Shown piece by piece: positions 1 to 8,659 of a DNA stretch of 64,000 bases. The stretch lies in NCBI GenBank assembly GCA_021808195.1, contig JAKBCE010000016.1, positions 1-64,000 on the forward strand, in the 5' to 3' direction. The translations under genes were made by a program, and so were the position numbers. The DNA comes from Pseudomonadota bacterium. GTDB lineage: Bacteria > Pseudomonadota > Gammaproteobacteria > Steroidobacterales > Steroidobacteraceae. The notes beneath the pieces were generated by a model. The model had not been told where the DNA came from. It saw only the letters and a program-made list of their open reading frames with translations, and ran no database searches. Every line of letters starts with the position of its first letter. The stretch's first letter is position 1.

Positions 1-355
1 CGCAGCGATTGCGCGATTACCTATCGCATATTGCCAAGGCGATTGAACGCATCGATCGCTACACCCATGAGATGACAGAAGTCTCGTTCATGCAAGACGA
101 GATGGCGCAAGACGCCGTTATCCGCACTTCGAGGTCATTGGCGAAGCAAGCCGCAACATCGAAGTGCACCACCCCGAATTTGCGCAACAACACCCCGAAC
201 TACCCCTCGCAATCGCCTACCAGATGCGTAATGCCGTCGCACATGGCTATTTCAAGGTCGATCTCGAATTGCTTTGGAAGACGATCGGCCGCAACCTGCC
301 GAGGCTCTACCAGCAGGTCCAGGATCTGCTCAGGGACATGCCGCGGCAGGCATAA
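1..355 (+). pseudogene. HepT-like (HEPN/DUF86) toxin, frameshifted, 5' end outside window
   Basis: Two adjacent reading frames together give one HepT-family protein. The first part reads MRDYLSHIAKAIERIDRYTH to about base 126. The rest, with IEVHHPEFAQQHPEL and the HEPN motif R-N-A-V-A-H-G-Y (the RX4HXY signature of HepT RNase-type toxins), lies in another frame and ends at 355. At about 125-128 the sequence reads CGCACTTCGAG where family members need CGCAACTTCGAG, so one A appears to be missing. HepT normally pairs with an MNT nucleotidyltransferase antitoxin, which would lie upstream, outside the window. The break removes the HEPN motif from the first frame, so the product is probably inactive unless the frameshift is a sequencing error. 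Confidence 0.75.
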
Positions 356-376
356 CGAGCCTCCCGCGCTCGATCA

Positions 377-402
377 GCCCTGCCCCGCCAGCCACACGGC
401 AT
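377..402. repeat. Direct repeat, copy 1 of the hldD 3' end
   Basis: These 26 bases match 2199-2224 with one mismatch. On the minus strand they encode VWLAGQG followed by a stop, against [12 protein letters not shown] at the end of the real hldD. A weaker match continues about 20 bases further into the gene. This is seen directly; an attachment-like or recombination origin is inference. Confidence 0.7.
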
Positions 403-643
403 GACCATCCCCGCGCATGCCGGCTCCGGCGACCTGCTTCGGTGGGATGTCCCGTGCGATTGAACTCCGCAGCACCGGGGTTTCGGTCGCGCATCCGGGC
501 GCAGAGCGTGAGGCGAGGATTGCGGCAACGGCAGGGCCGGTGGACCGAAGAACGGTCCGGCAAAGCGGCGCAGACGCGCCGCAGGGCCCCAAATCGCGTT
601 GGACTCATTGACAACGGCTCAGAATGCTGGCGTACCCGCCAAC

Positions 644-940
644 ATGCGGGCGCGACCGCTGGTCGATCAGCGGATCATGCTCTCCGACTGTGAGTTCGCG
701 GAGATCATCGTCAGGGAGGCCCCTGCGTCGGTGCAGAGCAGCGGCCATGACCTGAAGTATCGCTTGGCCTTCCTCGTGAATGGCGAGTGCGTTGTGCGTT
801 ATGACAACGAGGCGGGCAAGGGCGATCACCGGCACGCCGGCAGCCAGGAGCGGGCGTACCGGTTCGAGAGCATCGAGAAGCTTCCGGCGAATTTCGAACG
901 TGATATCGCGAGGTGGCGCGATGAAAACCATAACGCTTGA
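644..940 (+). CDS. TumE-like toxin (DUF6516 type)
   Basis: About 98 residues from the ATG at 644; an upstream in-frame start at 599 is possible but its extra residues look unrelated to the family. The core LKYRLAFLVNGECVVRYDNE and GKGDHRH, then YRFESIEKL, are typical of TumE/DUF6516 proteins, the toxin half of TumE-TumA toxin-antitoxin modules. The 3' end overlaps the next gene by 20 bases, which implies translational coupling to the antitoxin. The overlapping partner and the conserved GKGDHRH block make the family call fairly secure. The molecular target is not evident from sequence. The gene lies between the two hldD 3'-end repeats. Confidence 0.8.
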   Translation: MRARPLVDQRIMLSDCEFAEIIVREAPASVQSSGHDLKYRLAFLVNGECVVRYDNEAGKGDHRHAGSQERAYRFESIEKLPANFERDIARWRDENHNA

Positions 941-1271
941 TGTGCGCTCCCTGCAGGGCGCATTGAGCGAGGTGGCGCGCGCGGTGGAGAACCGCCGGGC
1001 CATGAACACGGCCCGGATCAGCTTCGCTTCGGCTGAACTCCTGTGGCAGGTGCTGACTGCGAAGCGATGGGATATCTTGAGGACGATGACGGGCGCCGGC
1101 GCGCTCAGCATTCGCGAGATCGCCCGCAGGGTTGAGCGCGACTTGAAAGCCGTGCATGCCGATGTGCATGCGCTACTGAACGCCGGCATCATCAGCAAGA
1201 CGGCCGAGGGGCGCGTAGTCTTCGCCTTCGATGCGATCCACGTCGATTTCGTGCTGAACTCGGTCGCCTGA
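921..1271 (+). CDS. TumA-like HTH antitoxin
   Basis: A 116-residue protein whose ATG lies inside tumE. The N-terminus MKTITLDVRSLQGALSEVAR fits TumA antitoxins. The middle contains a winged-helix/HTH-type segment (SIREIARRVERDLKAVHADV, then ALLNAGII), consistent with DNA binding and autoregulation of the pair. The order toxin then antitoxin with a 20-base overlap matches known TumEA modules. Both genes look complete, with no stop or frameshift, unlike the remnants on each side. That the pair is functional is inference. Confidence 0.78.
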   Translation: MKTITLDVRSLQGALSEVARAVENRRAMNTARISFASAELLWQVLTAKRWDILRTMTGAGALSIREIARRVERDLKAVHADVHALLNAGIISKTAEGRVVFAFDAIHVDFVLNSVA

Positions 1272-1299
1272 AATCCCCAACCTGAAGCGCCTCGGCCTG

Positions 1300-1620
1300 C
1301 GCAGCGAAGTGTCGCTGTGATTTCAAGGACGCGAACATCTTCTTCATCATGGAACTGCGCGCCGGTGTGCAGAACCCAGCAGTCCCTCGCGAGCAGGCAC
1401 TCCGGTTGCGCCATCATCACGCGTGGGTGATCGAGCTCACGTTCAAGGACGAACTCGCCTTGAGCGCGCATGAAGCCGTGCACCGCGTCATTGAGCCAGT
1501 GCGTGTCGATTCCGGTCTTGATGCCCGAGCGTGCGGCAGCTTCGCGTATCTTTTCGGGCGGTCGGAACAAGGCATCGACCTGACGCAGTTCGTCGTTCAG
1601 AAGCTCGAAGCGACGTCGGG
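1300..1620 (-). pseudogene. Remnant of a DUF6036/AbiEii-like nucleotidyltransferase
   Basis: The minus strand reads FELLNDELRQVDALFRPPE then KIREAAARSG, THWLNDAVHGFM and MMAQPECLLA. These pieces resemble the DUF6036 nucleotidyltransferase family (FELLNDEL, then TKDVDALFRP, WLNDAVKGF, and a leucine/alanine-rich stretch). The stretch that should lie between NDELR and VDALF, including the nucleotidyltransferase GG motif, is missing. A stop sits just upstream and the C-terminal part is scrambled. It is best read as an internally deleted, decayed toxin or antitoxin gene downstream of the ORF at 1642-2157. Confidence 0.6.
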
Positions 1621-1641
1621 TTCACCGCCGTCAATGGGTGC

Positions 1642-2157
1642 CTACACCTGCGCGCCGACGCTCGAGTCAATGAAGATGTTGCGGCGGCGGAACGGCGCCG
1701 GTGAGTGCGTCAGCAGATACAGGCGCAGCGACGGAAGCGCTGAACCGAACACCGGCTCCGACAGGCCCTCGATCCTTCCGGTCCAGGTGGGCACCGGCAG
1801 CCCCCGCAGGGTGCAGGCCATCTCGACCATGGCCGCCACATGATTGCCCAGAAACGGCGAAAGCCCGGCCTGCGGTGCTGCGGCAATGGCCTGACGCAGT
1901 TCCGCGGCAGTGAAGCCCGAGAGCAGCGAGTTAAGCGCCGCGAGCGCGAAGGACGGTTCCGCAGCCTCGCTGAGCCCGGCGACAGCTTCCTGAAACGCTG
2001 TCGCAGGCGCCGCAAGCACGCAACTCAACACACGGGCCAATCTATCCACCGCGGCGTGCGGGGCCGCGAAGCAGATCGCCGCCCTCTCCCGCCGCAGACG
2101 CGCACACGTGAAACAGCGAGCGCTTTTCGGGCCGGTGCATGACCGCGGCATCCCCAC
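1642..2157 (-). CDS. Conserved hypothetical protein, partner of DUF6036-type genes
   Basis: A 171-residue alanine- and leucine-rich protein ending LRLYLLTHSPAPFRRRNIF then IDSSVGAQV. A tail of the form RRNIFID(A/S)-V-G is shared by small proteins encoded just upstream of DUF6036 nucleotidyltransferases, which agrees with the remnant at 1300-1620. No enzymatic motif was recognised. The first 30 or so residues (cysteine- and arginine-rich) look atypical, so translation may start further in. It may be an orphaned half of a TA-like pair. Confidence 0.5.
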   Translation of the reverse strand: MGMPRSCTGPKSARCFTCARLRRERAAICFAAPHAAVDRLARVLSCVLAAPATAFQEAVAGLSEAAEPSFALAALNSLLSGFTAAELRQAIAAAPQAGLSPFLGNHVAAMVEMACTLRGLPVPTWTGRIEGLSEPVFGSALPSLRLYLLTHSPAPFRRRNIFIDSSVGAQV

Positions 2158-2192
2158 GAATCACACCTGAGATCACCGACCGTCTCTTGAGC

Positions 2193-3188
2193 TCAAGCGC
2201 CCTGCCCCGCCAGCCACTCGGCATACCGGCGCACCCCGGACTCGACGTTCGCGAACTCAACGTTGCAACCCGTAGCACGCAATGCGGTCAGGTCGGCCTC
2301 GGTGCGACACTGGTACTTGCCGATGAGCGCCTCGGGAAACGGCGTGTACTCGATCAGCCCGGCCGCAACCTGCTCGGCGAGCGAGAGCGCCACCTCACCG
2401 CGCTCGGCGCGCATCGCGTTGATCGTGGCATGGGCGACATCGTTGAACGGCTGCGAGCGACCCGAGCCCAAGTTGAAGATGCCGCTGCGCTCGGGGTGAC
2501 GCAGGAACCACAGGTTCACCGCCACTACGTCCCCGACGTACACAAAATCCCGCCGCTGCTCGCCCGGGCCGTAAGCACCGTACTCGCCGAACAGCCTCAC
2601 CTTGCCGTGCTCACGCAGCTGCCCGAAATGGTGAAAGGCCACCGAGGCCATGCGGCCCTTGTGCTGCTCGCGCGGGCCATAGACGTTGAAGTAGCGAAAG
2701 CCGGCCACCTGAGGCCGCGCGGTCGGCAGCATGCGCCGCACCACGTTGTCGAACAGGAGCTTCGAGTACCCGTACACGTTCAGCGGGCGCTCGCACTCGG
2801 GCGACTCGCGAAACACCGTACTGTCCCCGTAGGTGGCCGCCGAGGAGGCATAGAGAAGCCGCGTGCCCTGCATTTGACAGGCATCGAGCAGGCGCTTGGA
2901 GCAGCGGTAGTTGTTCTCCATCATGTACTGCCCGTTGTGCTCCATGGTGTCGGAGCAGGCCCCCTGGTGCAGTACGGCATCGACCCGCCCGAGCTGCCCG
3001 CGCTCGAAGCGCGTGTAGAACTCCGTCCGATCGAAGTAATCGGCAAGCTTCGCCCCGAGCAGGTTGCGGTACTTCATTCCGTCGGTCAGCTCATCGACCG
3101 CGATGACCTCGTCGATGCCGGCAGCGTTCAAGCCGTGCACGAGGTTGCTGCCGATCATGCCCGCGGCGCCCGTCACCACGACTTTCAT
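2193..3188 (-). CDS. hldD: ADP-glyceromanno-heptose 6-epimerase
   Basis: A 331-residue extended SDR epimerase that converts ADP-D-glycero-D-manno-heptose to the L-glycero form for LPS inner core. Evidence: N-terminal Rossmann motif GAAGMIGSN, the HldD block [13 protein letters not shown], and YGYSK, which supplies the catalytic Tyr/Lys pair. Length is close to the E. coli enzyme (310). Its ATG overlaps the stop of the upstream kinase gene (ATGA), so it is the last gene of the heptose operon. Its final 25 or so bases recur at 377-402. Confidence 0.95.
   Translation of the reverse strand: MKVVVTGAAGMIGSNLVHGLNAAGIDEVIAVDELTDGMKYRNLLGAKLADYFDRTEFYTRFERGQLGRVDAVLHQGACSDTMEHNGQYMMENNYRCSKRLLDACQMQGTRLLYASSAATYGDSTVFRESPECERPLNVYGYSKLLFDNVVRRMLPTARPQVAGFRYFNVYGPREQHKGRMASVAFHHFGQLREHGKVRLFGEYGAYGPGEQRRDFVYVGDVVAVNLWFLRHPERSGIFNLGSGRSQPFNDVAHATINAMRAERGEVALSLAEQVAAGLIEYTPFPEALIGKYQCRTEADLTALRATGCNVEFANVESGVRRYAEWLAGQGA
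2199..2224. repeat. Direct repeat, copy 2 inside the hldD 3' end
   Basis: The reference copy of the 26-base repeat at 377-402. It covers the last codons of hldD just before its stop. The two copies bracket about 1.8 kb of toxin-antitoxin genes and remnants. Confidence 0.7.
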
Positions 3189-4114
3189 CCGAACAGCTCC
3201 TCGTAGCTGGCCGTGGCCGTACCGAATTTGCCGACCACGATGGCTCCGGCGCGGTTGGCGAGCGGCATCGCCTCTCGCAGGGAGAGGCCGGCGGCCAGCA
3301 TCGATGCCAGTGTCGCGATCACGGTGTCCCCGGCGCCGGTGACATCGAATACTTCGCGCGCCTGCGCCCCGATGCGCACGTGGCCCTCGGCATCGAAGAG
3401 CGACATGCCCTCCTCGCTGCGCGTCAGCAGCAGCGCATCCAGCCGATGCTCCCCGCGCAGGCGCGCGACACGCTCCTCGAGCTCCTGCTCGGTGCTCCAG
3501 CGGCCGATCACGTGCGCGAGCTCCGCGCGGTTCGGCGTCACCACCGTAGCGCCCTCGTAACGGGTGTAATCATCCCCTTTGGGATCGACCAGCACCGGTT
3601 TGCCGGCGGCGCGGGCCCGTCCGATCATGTCCGAGATGTGGGTCAGCCCACCCTTGCCGTAATCGGAGAAGATCACCGCGCCGCACTCGGGCAGCGCACG
3701 CTCGAAATCCGTCAGCATGCCGGAGAGGATTTCGTGATCGGGCTTGTTCTCGAAATCGACCCGCACGAGCTGCTGCGCCCGGCCAATCACGCGCAGCTTG
3801 ACGCTGGTATAGAGCTTCGGATCGCGGCCGAGGCGCGCCTCGATCGCTCGCTCGGCGAGCAGCGTCTCGAGCCGCCGCGCCGGCTCATCGTCGCCGACGA
3901 CGGTGATGAGCGTCGCCACCGGTCCGAGCGCCCGCACGTTGAGCGCGACGTTGGCCGCGCCGCCGAGTCGGTCCTCCTCGCGGGTCACTCGCACGACCGG
4001 CACGGGCGCCTCGGGCGAGATACGCTCGACCTCACCGAACAGATATCGATCGAGCATCGCATCGCCGACCACGAGCACCCGCGCCGCGCCCAGGCGCGAT
4101 TTGAGGTCGCTCAT
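3185..4114 (-). CDS. hldE: D-beta-D-heptose 7-phosphate kinase (kinase-only HldE/RfaE domain I)
   Basis: About 309 residues, a PfkB/ribokinase-type kinase that phosphorylates heptose 7-phosphate at C1. Motifs: [19 protein letters not shown] near the N-terminus, [10 protein letters not shown] (substrate region), DPKG and the C-terminal [10 protein letters not shown] with the catalytic Asp and anion hole. E. coli HldE is about 477 residues because it also carries a cytidylyltransferase-like ADP-heptose synthase domain; that domain is absent here, so the adenylyl transfer step must be encoded elsewhere. Start chosen at MSDLKSRL because its ATG overlaps the gmhA stop (ATGA). A longer in-frame start at 4156 is less likely. 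Confidence 0.92.
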   Translation of the reverse strand: MSDLKSRLGAARVLVVGDAMLDRYLFGEVERISPEAPVPVVRVTREEDRLGGAANVALNVRALGPVATLITVVGDDEPARRLETLLAERAIEARLGRDPKLYTSVKLRVIGRAQQLVRVDFENKPDHEILSGMLTDFERALPECGAVIFSDYGKGGLTHISDMIGRARAAGKPVLVDPKGDDYTRYEGATVVTPNRAELAHVIGRWSTEQELEERVARLRGEHRLDALLLTRSEEGMSLFDAEGHVRIGAQAREVFDVTGAGDTVIATLASMLAAGLSLREAMPLANRAGAIVVGKFGTATASYEELFG

Positions 4115-4704
4115 GGCGCCCCGGCCAGTCCGAGCGTCGACTCGATCAGTCCGCACAGGCTATGGCCGATGAAAGCATGCGCCTCCTGAATGCGCGCCGT
4201 GGTCTCGCTCGGTACGACCACGGCAATGTCGCAAAGTGCCCGCAACGCTCCGCCGTCGCGCCCGAGCAGTCCGATGACGTGCATGCCACGCTCCCGAGCC
4301 GCCTCGACCGCCTTGATGACGTTGCGCGAATTGCCGGACGTCGAGATGCCGAGCAGGCAGTCTCCCGGCGCACCGAGCCCGGTCACCTGCCGCGCAAACA
4401 CCTCATCAAAGCTGTAATCGTTGGCGATGGCGGTGAGCGCGGAGGTGTCCGTCGTCAAAGCGAGTGCTGCCAGCGGCCGCCGATCGCGCACGAACCGGCC
4501 GATGAGCTCCGCGGCGATGTGCTGGCTGTCGGCGGCCGAGCCGCCGTTGCCGCACAGCAGCAGCTTGCGGCCCTGCGCCAGTGCCGTACCCATCCGCTCG
4601 CCCGCCTGTCGAATCGGTTCGGCGAGCGGCATCAGGCGCTCAAACAGCTGCTGGTGCTCGCGCAGATCGGCTGCGAAGCGAGTGATCATGTCGTTGGTCG
4701 TCAT
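4111..4704 (-). CDS. gmhA: Sedoheptulose 7-phosphate isomerase
   Basis: A 197-residue SIS-domain enzyme, the first step of heptose synthesis, converting sedoheptulose 7-phosphate to D-glycero-D-manno-heptose 7-phosphate. Diagnostic segments are LLLCGNGGSAADSQHIAAEL, LTTDTSALTAIANDY and GISTSGNSRNV (phosphosugar loop). The C-terminal part has QEAHAFIGHSLC, a conserved GmhA stretch. Length matches the family (about 192). Its stop overlaps the hldE start, and pgi ends 9 bases upstream, so all are probably one transcript. Confidence 0.95.
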   Translation of the reverse strand: MTTNDMITRFAADLREHQQLFERLMPLAEPIRQAGERMGTALAQGRKLLLCGNGGSAADSQHIAAELIGRFVRDRRPLAALALTTDTSALTAIANDYSFDEVFARQVTGLGAPGDCLLGISTSGNSRNVIKAVEAARERGMHVIGLLGRDGGALRALCDIAVVVPSETTARIQEAHAFIGHSLCGLIESTLGLAGAP

Positions 4705-4713
4705 CCTTACCTT

Positions 4714-6363
4714 TCAGGCCCGCAGGCCGCGCCATGCAGCCAGCTGCTCGAGCACTTTCTGTACGCCGGCGGCACTGGCCGGCTGCCCGGACGGATCGCG
4801 CACGCTCGCCACCAGCTGCTCCGCCAGGCGCTTGCCGAACTCCACGCCCCACTGGTCGAAGGAGTTCAGTCCCCAGAGCACCCCCTGGGTAAACACCTTG
4901 TGCTCATAGAGCGCGAGCAGGCGGCCCAGGGTCGGCGGATCGAGTCTCGGGAAGGCGATGAGCGTGCTCGGACGCGAGCCGGGACTGATCTTGTGCGGCT
5001 CGAGATCCTCGCGCCGCTCCTGCGGTATCCCTTCGCGCTCGAATTCCGCGCGCACCGCCTCGCTGGGGTAGCCCCCCATGAACGCCTCGGCCTGTGCGAG
5101 GCAACTGGCGATCGCGAGCTCGTGCTGCGCGGCATTACCGCAGGAGGAGGCGGCCGGCAGCAACAGATCGAGGGCCGCGCGCGGCGTCCCCTGGTGCAGC
5201 AGCTGGTAGAACGAGTGCTCAGCGTTGCTGCCCGGTCCGCCCCAGACCACCGCGGCGGTCTGCCACGAGGTCGCCCGCCCCTCGAGCGTGACCGATTTGC
5301 CGTTGCTGCCCATCTCGAGCTGCTGCAGATAGGCCGGCAGGCGAGCGAGCCGCTCCTCGTAGGGCAGGATCGCGAGCGTCGGCAGGTCGCGGAAATTGAT
5401 GTTCCAGATGCCGATGAGCGCGAGCAGCACCGGCAGGTTCTGCTCCCATGGGGCGCTCTTGAAATGACCATCCATCTCGCGAGCGCCCTCGAGGAAGGCG
5501 AGGTACGCCTCCGGGCCGATCGCGATCGCGAGGGAGACCCCGATCGAGGACCACACCGAATAGCGCCCTCCGACCCAGTCCCACATCGTGAAGCGGTAGT
5601 CCGGATGCACGCCGAAGGTGTCCATGGCGCGGGGGTTGACCGAGACCGCGGCGAAGTGCGCCGGCACTGCCGCAGCGCCGAGGCGCTCGGCGAGCCACTG
5701 CCGTGCGCTCTGCGCGTTGGTGAGGGTCTCGAGGGTTGTGAAGGTCTTGGAGGCCACGATGAACAGCGTCGTGCGCGGATCGGCCTGCCGCAGCAGATCC
5801 GCGAGCCGGCAGCCCTCCACGTTGGAGACGAACTCGCAGCGCGGCGCGCCGTGCGCGTGATGCGCCAGCGCCTGCACCGCCATCGCCGGGCCCAGATCCG
5901 AACCGCCGATACCGATGTGGATGACGAGCTTGAAGGGGGTGGCGGCGCTGCCGGCGAGGGTGCCGCTGCGCACCCCGGCGGCGAACTGCAGCATGCGGGT
6001 GCGCTCGGCGATCACCGCCTGCTCGATCGGCGCGCCACCGAGACGCTCCCCCGGGCGCTGGCGCAGCGCCACGTGCAGCACGGCCCGCTGCTCGGTGAGG
6101 TTGATCTTCTCCCCGCGCCACATCGCATCGCGGTAGGCGGCCAGACCGACCGCCTCGGGCAGCGCGAGCAGTCGGCCGAGCACCACCTCATCGAGATGCT
6201 GGCGGGAGAAATCGAGCAGCAGGCCCGCGCCGCGCCGCGAGAAGCGCTCGAAGCGGCCTGGGTCGCGCTCGAACAGCTCGCGCGTCGCCACCCCCGCGAG
6301 CCGCTGCGCATGCGTATGCAGCTCGGACCAGGGGGCGCTGCGCGGGCCGGGGGCAAGGTGCAT
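4714..6363 (-). CDS. pgi: Glucose-6-phosphate isomerase
   Basis: 549 residues from the ATG at 6363, the usual length for bacterial Pgi (E. coli 549). It interconverts glucose 6-phosphate and fructose 6-phosphate. Motifs: HIGIGGSDLGP, VASKTFTTLETLTNA, FTMWDWVGGRYSVWSSIG, MGSNGKS and PHKISPGSRPS, with GVEFGKRLA near the C-terminus. The reading frame is open well upstream, but the arginine- and alanine-rich extension overlaps the next gene and is not family-like. It sits between the aminotransferase and gmhA genes and supplies hexose phosphate to surface-sugar synthesis. Confidence 0.95.
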   Translation of the reverse strand: MHLAPGPRSAPWSELHTHAQRLAGVATRELFERDPGRFERFSRRGAGLLLDFSRQHLDEVVLGRLLALPEAVGLAAYRDAMWRGEKINLTEQRAVLHVALRQRPGERLGGAPIEQAVIAERTRMLQFAAGVRSGTLAGSAATPFKLVIHIGIGGSDLGPAMAVQALAHHAHGAPRCEFVSNVEGCRLADLLRQADPRTTLFIVASKTFTTLETLTNAQSARQWLAERLGAAAVPAHFAAVSVNPRAMDTFGVHPDYRFTMWDWVGGRYSVWSSIGVSLAIAIGPEAYLAFLEGAREMDGHFKSAPWEQNLPVLLALIGIWNINFRDLPTLAILPYEERLARLPAYLQQLEMGSNGKSVTLEGRATSWQTAAVVWGGPGSNAEHSFYQLLHQGTPRAALDLLLPAASSCGNAAQHELAIASCLAQAEAFMGGYPSEAVRAEFEREGIPQERREDLEPHKISPGSRPSTLIAFPRLDPPTLGRLLALYEHKVFTQGVLWGLNSFDQWGVEFGKRLAEQLVASVRDPSGQPASAAGVQKVLEQLAAWRGLRA

Positions 6364-6386
6364 GGCGGCGGCGCGGCCTCGGCGCC

Positions 6387-7601
6387 TCAGGCCCGCGCCG
6401 AGCGGGCGTCCGCGGCGTAGAACGCGCCGATGCACTCGACCACGTAGTGCAACTGCTCGACGCTGAGCTCGGGGAAGATCGGCAGCGCCAGGGTCTGCTG
6501 CGCGGCCCGCTCGGACTCGGGGAAATCCCCGGCGCGATAGCCGAGGTACGCGAAACACTTCTGCAGGTGCAGCGGGATGGGATAGTAGATCTCGGTGCCG
6601 ACGCCGGCGGCCGCCAGATGCTCGCGCAGCGCATCGCGCGCACGGGCCCGGATCACGTACTGGTTGTAGATGTGGTGAAAGCCCGGCAGCGCCCGCGGCG
6701 GCACCACCTGCTCGGTGAGCCCGGCGCGGGCGAACGCGGCGTCGTAGATACGCGCGTTCGCGGCCCGCCGCTGCGACCACTCATCGAGGTAATCGAGCTT
6801 CACGTTGAGCACCGCCGCCTGCAGCTCATCGATGCGGAAATTGCCGCCGATGAACGCATGATGGTATTTCGGTTTACCCCCATGCACGCGCAGCACCTGC
6901 ATGTGCTCGGCGAGCGCCTCCTCCCCCGTCACGCACAGGCCGGCATCCCCGAACGCGCCGAGGTTCTTGGTCGGGAAAAAGGAGAAGCAGCCGACATCAC
7001 CAAAGCTGCCCGCGGCGCGCGCCCCGGCATCGCGGGCGCCGATCGCCTGGGCGGCATCCTCGATGATCCGCAGATCCCACTCGCGCGCCAGCGCGAGCAG
7101 CGGCTCCATCGGGCAGAGCTGTCCATACAGGTGCACCGGCATCAGCGCCTTGACGCGGGTGCCGCTGGCCCGATGCACGAGCGCCCCGCCGCGCCGCTCG
7201 CACGCCTCGGCGAGGAACGCCCGCACGGCGGTGGCGGAAATATTGAACGTCTCGGGCTCGATGTCGCAAAACAGCGGCCGCGCCCCGGTGCGCGCGATCG
7301 TGCCCGCAGTGGCGAAGAAGGTGTACGGGCTCGTGATGACCGCATCCCCGGGGCCGATGTCGAGCGCCATCAGCGCGAGCAGCAGCGCATCGGTGCCCGA
7401 GGACACCCCGATGCCGTGACGGGTCTGGCTGTAGGCGGCGATGCGCGCCTCGAGCGTGCGCACTTCGGGCCCCAGAATGAACTGCTGGCTGGCGCAGACC
7501 GCATCGATCACGGCGCGCACCCGCGGCGCAATCGCCTCGTACTGGGGTTTCAGATCGAGCAGCGGCACGCGCATCGCAGGCGCCTGGGACTTTTCGCTCA
7601 C
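6387..7601 (-). CDS. DegT/DnrJ/EryC1/StrS-family sugar aminotransferase
   Basis: 404 residues, PLP-dependent. The opening MRVPLLDLKPQY is typical for the family. SSGTDALLLAL, SPYTFFATAG and EDAAQAIGA form the PLP-binding core, and FSFFPTKNLGAFGDAG contains the Schiff-base lysine. HGGKPKYHHAFIGGNFRID is the conserved substrate region. These enzymes transaminate nucleotide keto-sugars for surface polysaccharides or glycosylation; the exact sugar cannot be told. It is the first gene of the pgi-gmhA-hldE-hldD string, with a 23-base gap to pgi. Confidence 0.9.
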   Translation of the reverse strand: MSEKSQAPAMRVPLLDLKPQYEAIAPRVRAVIDAVCASQQFILGPEVRTLEARIAAYSQTRHGIGVSSGTDALLLALMALDIGPGDAVITSPYTFFATAGTIARTGARPLFCDIEPETFNISATAVRAFLAEACERRGGALVHRASGTRVKALMPVHLYGQLCPMEPLLALAREWDLRIIEDAAQAIGARDAGARAAGSFGDVGCFSFFPTKNLGAFGDAGLCVTGEEALAEHMQVLRVHGGKPKYHHAFIGGNFRIDELQAAVLNVKLDYLDEWSQRRAANARIYDAAFARAGLTEQVVPPRALPGFHHIYNQYVIRARARDALREHLAAAGVGTEIYYPIPLHLQKCFAYLGYRAGDFPESERAAQQTLALPIFPELSVEQLHYVVECIGAFYAADARSARA

Positions 7602-7680
7602 GGACGGTTCCCTCGCAGAAAGGATGATTTTAACCGGCGCGGGGCCGCCGCGGCCGGGCAGCGCTCGCGCGCCCGGCGGC

Positions 7681-8394
7681 TCAGGACGGGCGCTCCGGAG
7701 GCGCCGGCGGCCACAGACACTTGCCGCCGCTCGCCTTGCCGATGACCGCGAGCATCTGCTCGTGGGCCTCGCGCTCCGCGGCGCTCGCCGAGAGCACCTT
7801 CAACGGGCCGGCCAAGCGCGTCGGCTGCGCCACGCTCGCGCCGCCCTCGCGCTCGAGCGCCGCGAGCTCAAGGGCCGCCTGCCCGCCGGTCATGGCGAGA
7901 TACACATCGGCGAGGATGCGCGCATCGAGCAGCGCGCCGTGCAGCTCACGGCCGGCGTTATCGACGTTGTAGCGCTTGCAGAGCGCATCGAGGTTGTTGC
8001 GCTGCCCAGGGTGCAGCTCGCGCGCCAGCCCGAGCGTATCGAGCACGTGCCAGCGCTCGGTGAGCTTCATCGGCCGCCCACAACGCTCGAGCTCCGCCTC
8101 GAGAAATCCGACGTCGAACGGCGCGTTGTGCGCGACGATCTCCGCGCCCTCGAGAAACACGAGCAGTGCCTCGGCAATTTCGCCGAAGCGGGGCTGATTC
8201 GCGAGGGATTCGCGCGAGATGCCGTGCACGGCGAGTGCACCGGCGTCGATGTCGCGCTCCGGGTTGAGATACTGGTGGAAGGTGCGGCCCGTGACCCGCC
8301 GGTTGACGAGTTCGACGCAGCCGATTTCAATGACGCGGTGCCCGAGCGAAGGCTCAAGACCGGTAGTCTCGGTATCGAGAACGATCTGTCGCAT
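7681..8394 (-). CDS. dnaQ: DNA polymerase III epsilon subunit, 3'-5' proofreading exonuclease
   Basis: 237 residues from the ATG at 8394, near the E. coli length of 243. It carries the DEDDh exonuclease motifs: IVLDTETTGLEP (ExoI), HNAPFDVGFLEAEL (ExoII) and HGALLDARILADVYLAM (ExoIII). The C-terminal linker and tail, normally contacting the alpha subunit, are present but variable. A longer reading frame to 8568 exists, but the upstream residues do not resemble DnaQ. rnhA lies close by, as in E. coli, although here both genes are on the same strand with a lipoprotein gene between them. Confidence 0.95.
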   Translation of the reverse strand: MRQIVLDTETTGLEPSLGHRVIEIGCVELVNRRVTGRTFHQYLNPERDIDAGALAVHGISRESLANQPRFGEIAEALLVFLEGAEIVAHNAPFDVGFLEAELERCGRPMKLTERWHVLDTLGLARELHPGQRNNLDALCKRYNVDNAGRELHGALLDARILADVYLAMTGGQAALELAALEREGGASVAQPTRLAGPLKVLSASAAEREAHEQMLAVIGKASGGKCLWPPAPPERPS

Positions 8395-8659
8395 GGGCGA
8401 GAGTGTAACCGCTCGCCTGCCGGACCGGGATCCGCGGTGGGGGAGAAATCCGCCTTTGGGCCGCGCAATGGATGCGGATCGGTGGGTCAATGCAGGCGAG
8501 ATCATGCCGCCAGGACACCCGCAGACGCTGCGCAGGGTGGACCGGAAAGGCCTCATCCTCGGCCTCATTGCCCCCTGGCCGGGTGTCGCTGCGCCAGCCC
8601 ATCATCCACCCGCGTGACCCCGGGCAACCGTCGATGGATCGCCTCGAAGTTGCGGATGC

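Noticed and set aside
605..1570. 321-residue minus-strand frame overlapping TumE/TumA
   Set aside because: Only the first 85 or so codons resemble a known family (nucleotidyltransferase remnant); the rest is antisense to the intact TA genes.
4162..6420. 752-residue plus-strand frame opposite gmhA and pgi
   Set aside because: Antisense to two clear genes and arginine-rich throughout.
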